Positions 62,608 through 64,000 of a stretch of DNA of 64,000 bases are shown here, piece after piece. The stretch's first letter is position 1, and each line of letters opens with the position of its first letter. The position numbers and the translations under genes are program-made. The stretch spans positions 17,263 to 81,262 of the forward strand of contig JBKBIP010000027.1 in assembly GCA_046297495.1 (NCBI GenBank), given 5' to 3'. The notes beneath the pieces are model-generated. The model did no database searches. It saw only the letters and a list, made by a program, of their open reading frames with translations, and was not told where the DNA came from. Source of the DNA: JBKBIP01 sp046297495 (GTDB lineage: Bacteria > Planctomycetota > Planctomycetia > Gemmatales > Gemmataceae).

Positions 62608-64000
62608 ATGCGTCGTAAAACCTTTTTGTTGGCCTCGGTCGCGGGGGTGGCGGCCGTGGCAGCGGTCATTGGCTTCAAAGCCTGGTTCTCCCCCACCGAA
62701 CAAGCCCAAGCCGCCATCCCGGTGACATCCGATTTGGGCACGCAGCCGTTGCCCATCACCCAAGTCATCCTCTACAGCAGCGGCGTCGGTTACTTCCAAC
62801 GCGAAGGCGAAATCGAAGGGACCAGCCGCATCGACTTGTCCTTCCAAGTCGATGACATCAACGACCTGCTCAAAAGCATGGTCCTGCAAGACCTCGACGG
62901 CGGCCATATCAGCGCCGTCAGCTACGATGGCCAGGCCCCCATCGAACGCACCTTACGCAGCTTTTCGTTAGACCTGACCGGCAATCCCTCCTTCGCGCAG
63001 ATTCTCAACCAAGCGCGCGGCGAGAAGGTCGAAGTCGTGCTGCAACAATCGAACGTCACCCAGCCTGGCACCATCACCGGCACCATCATGGGCGTGGAAT
63101 CCCAGAAACAACCCGTTGGCCAAAACGCAGTCGCCGATGTGTCGGTGTTGAACCTGTGGTGTGCCGAGGGGATTCGCGGCGTCAAGCTCGGCGACGTGCA
63201 GCGGCTGCGCTTCCTCAATCCGATCATGGAAAGCGAAGTCAAGAAGGCGCTCGAAGTGCTCTCTTTGACACACGATACGCAGAAGAAAACCGTCAGCCTC
63301 AATTGCGTCGGCGAAGGCACGCGCCAGATTCGCGTCAGCTACGTCGTGGAAAACTCGATTTGGAAGACCAGTTATCGGCTGGTCCTCGACAAGGAAGGCA
63401 AGCCGTTCCTGCAAGGTTGGGCCATCGTCGAGAATCCCAGCGATGAGGATTGGAACAACGTGCGCATGGCGTTGGTGTCGGGTCGGCCGATTTCCTTCCG
63501 CATGAATTTGTACGACGCCCTGTTCATCCCCCGGCCGCTGGTCGAGCCGGAGCTGTTCGCGTCGCTGCGGCCCGTCGCTTACGGCGGCTCCATGCATCGC
63601 TGGGAAGAAGATGGCTTGGCGAAGGCCGATAGAGCGGCTCCGATGGATGAAAAACGCCGCGCGAATATGAATATGCTGCGGGGGGTCGGCGCCCCGCAAG
63701 CCGCCAGCGCTCCGGGCGGCTTGGGTGGCGGTGGCGCCTTTTTCGAGAGAGAGCAGCTGGAACGGAATTGGGGATTGGATCAGGGAATCTCCTCGGTCGC
63801 CACCGCGTCGCAGATGGGAGATTTCTTCCAGTACATCATCAATCATCCGGTCAGCTTGCCGCGTCAGAAGTCGGCCATGCTGCCTATCGTCAATCAAAAC
63901 GTCGAGGGACAACGAGTAAGCATCTACAACCAGTCGGTGCAGGCCAAGTTCCCGCTGCTAGGTCTGAAATTCAAGAACAGCACCGACATGCACCTGATGC
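62608..64000 (+). CDS. DUF4139-type exported protein, 3'-truncated by the window edge
   Basis: 464 codons to the end of the window with no stop. Seen: signal (RRKTFLLASVAGVAAVAAVI), then the N-terminal strands of the mucoidy-inhibitor A/DUF4139 type: ITQVILYSSGVGYFQREGEI, EVKKALEVLSLTHDTQKKTV, RQIRVSYVVENSIWKTSYRL and LQGWAIVENPSDEDWNNVRM, ALVSGRPISFRMNLY. A Gly/Ala-rich insert (GGLGGGGAFF) precedes the next strands. Function unknown; such proteins are exported and often bind surface polymers. Confidence 0.85.
   Translation, partial: MRRKTFLLASVAGVAAVAAVIGFKAWFSPTEQAQAAIPVTSDLGTQPLPITQVILYSSGVGYFQREGEIEGTSRIDLSFQVDDINDLLKSMVLQDLDGGHISAVSYDGQAPIERTLRSFSLDLTGNPSFAQILNQARGEKVEVVLQQSNVTQPGTITGTIMGVESQKQPVGQNAVADVSVLNLWCAEGIRGVKLGDVQRLRFLNPIMESEVKKALEVLSLTHDTQKKTVSLNCVGEGTRQIRVSYVVENSIWKTSYRLVLDKEGKPFLQGWAIVENPSDEDWNNVRMALVSGRPISFRMNLYDALFIPRPLVEPELFASLRPVAYGGSMHRWEEDGLAKADRAAPMDEKRRANMNMLRGVGAPQAASAPGGLGGGGAFFEREQLERNWGLDQGISSVATASQMGDFFQYIINHPVSLPRQKSAMLPIVNQNVEGQRVSIYNQSVQAKFPLLGLKFKNSTDMHLM

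Overview
The window looks like part of a planctomycete chromosome, most likely the Gemmata group. It carries DUF1549/DUF1553 plus DUF1501 pairs with cytochrome-c-like and twin-arginine-like N-termini, several membrane or soluble Ser/Thr kinases, ASPIC/UnbV and PQQ-type beta-propellers, a BBP7-like outer-membrane protein, a sulfatase remnant and Cys-rich exported proteins. A run of 98 Ns at 31624-31721 shows the sequence is a scaffold, and genes are cut at both window ends.

Layout. 1-6.5 kb: kinase, PEP-mutase-family lyase, DUF2784 protein, Sua5-type tRNA enzyme, substrate-binding lipoprotein, and debris of a HEPN-type gene. 6.9-11.5 kb: an arsenic-type locus in which a thioredoxin-like protein with a Cys-rich tail, an FtsX/MacB-type ABC permease and its ATPase precede arsR and an ACR3 efflux pump. 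11.5-29.9 kb: mostly housekeeping genes (gatA, gatC, rpmB, a 23S/16S pseudouridine synthase, pyrK, thiL, recJ), a cytochrome-c/DUF1501 pair, another kinase and a Cys-repeat protein. 29.9-31.1 kb: a HigBA-like toxin-antitoxin pair between two identical 75-bp direct repeats. 31-41 kb: an internally deleted sulfatase beside the assembly gap, beta-propeller proteins, a VOC protein, a soluble kinase, and a globin-coupled histidine kinase with an NtrC-type regulator.

A transfer-messenger RNA gene (ssrA) lies at 41470-41880. Directly after its 3' end is about 13.5 kb of accessory DNA (41.9-55.3 kb) made largely of broken genes: an IS5-type transposase, a DNA methyltransferase, rearranged tyrosine integrase pieces, an ArdC-like antirestriction gene, and fragments I read as a type 2 BREX/Pgl system (pglY/brxC, pglX, pglW, brxHI) and a class 1 DISARM system (drmD, a methylase, drmB, drmC). 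Two nearly identical inverted 311-bp modules, each with a promoter and a small helix-turn-helix gene, head the pglW side and the drmD side. Between them is an apparently intact two-gene transporter operon (MFS plus an ACR3/BASS-type permease). Core chromosome resumes at 55.3 kb with gamma-glutamyltransferase, a BBP7-like protein, a second DUF1501 protein, an epimerase-like protein and a truncated DUF4139 protein.

Two points deserve most attention. One is the arsR/acr3 locus with its unexplained ABC transporter and Cys-tailed exported partner. The other is the defence island, where one duplicated leader module appears to have served two unrelated phage-defence operons. Family names are from memory of conserved motifs; no database search was run.
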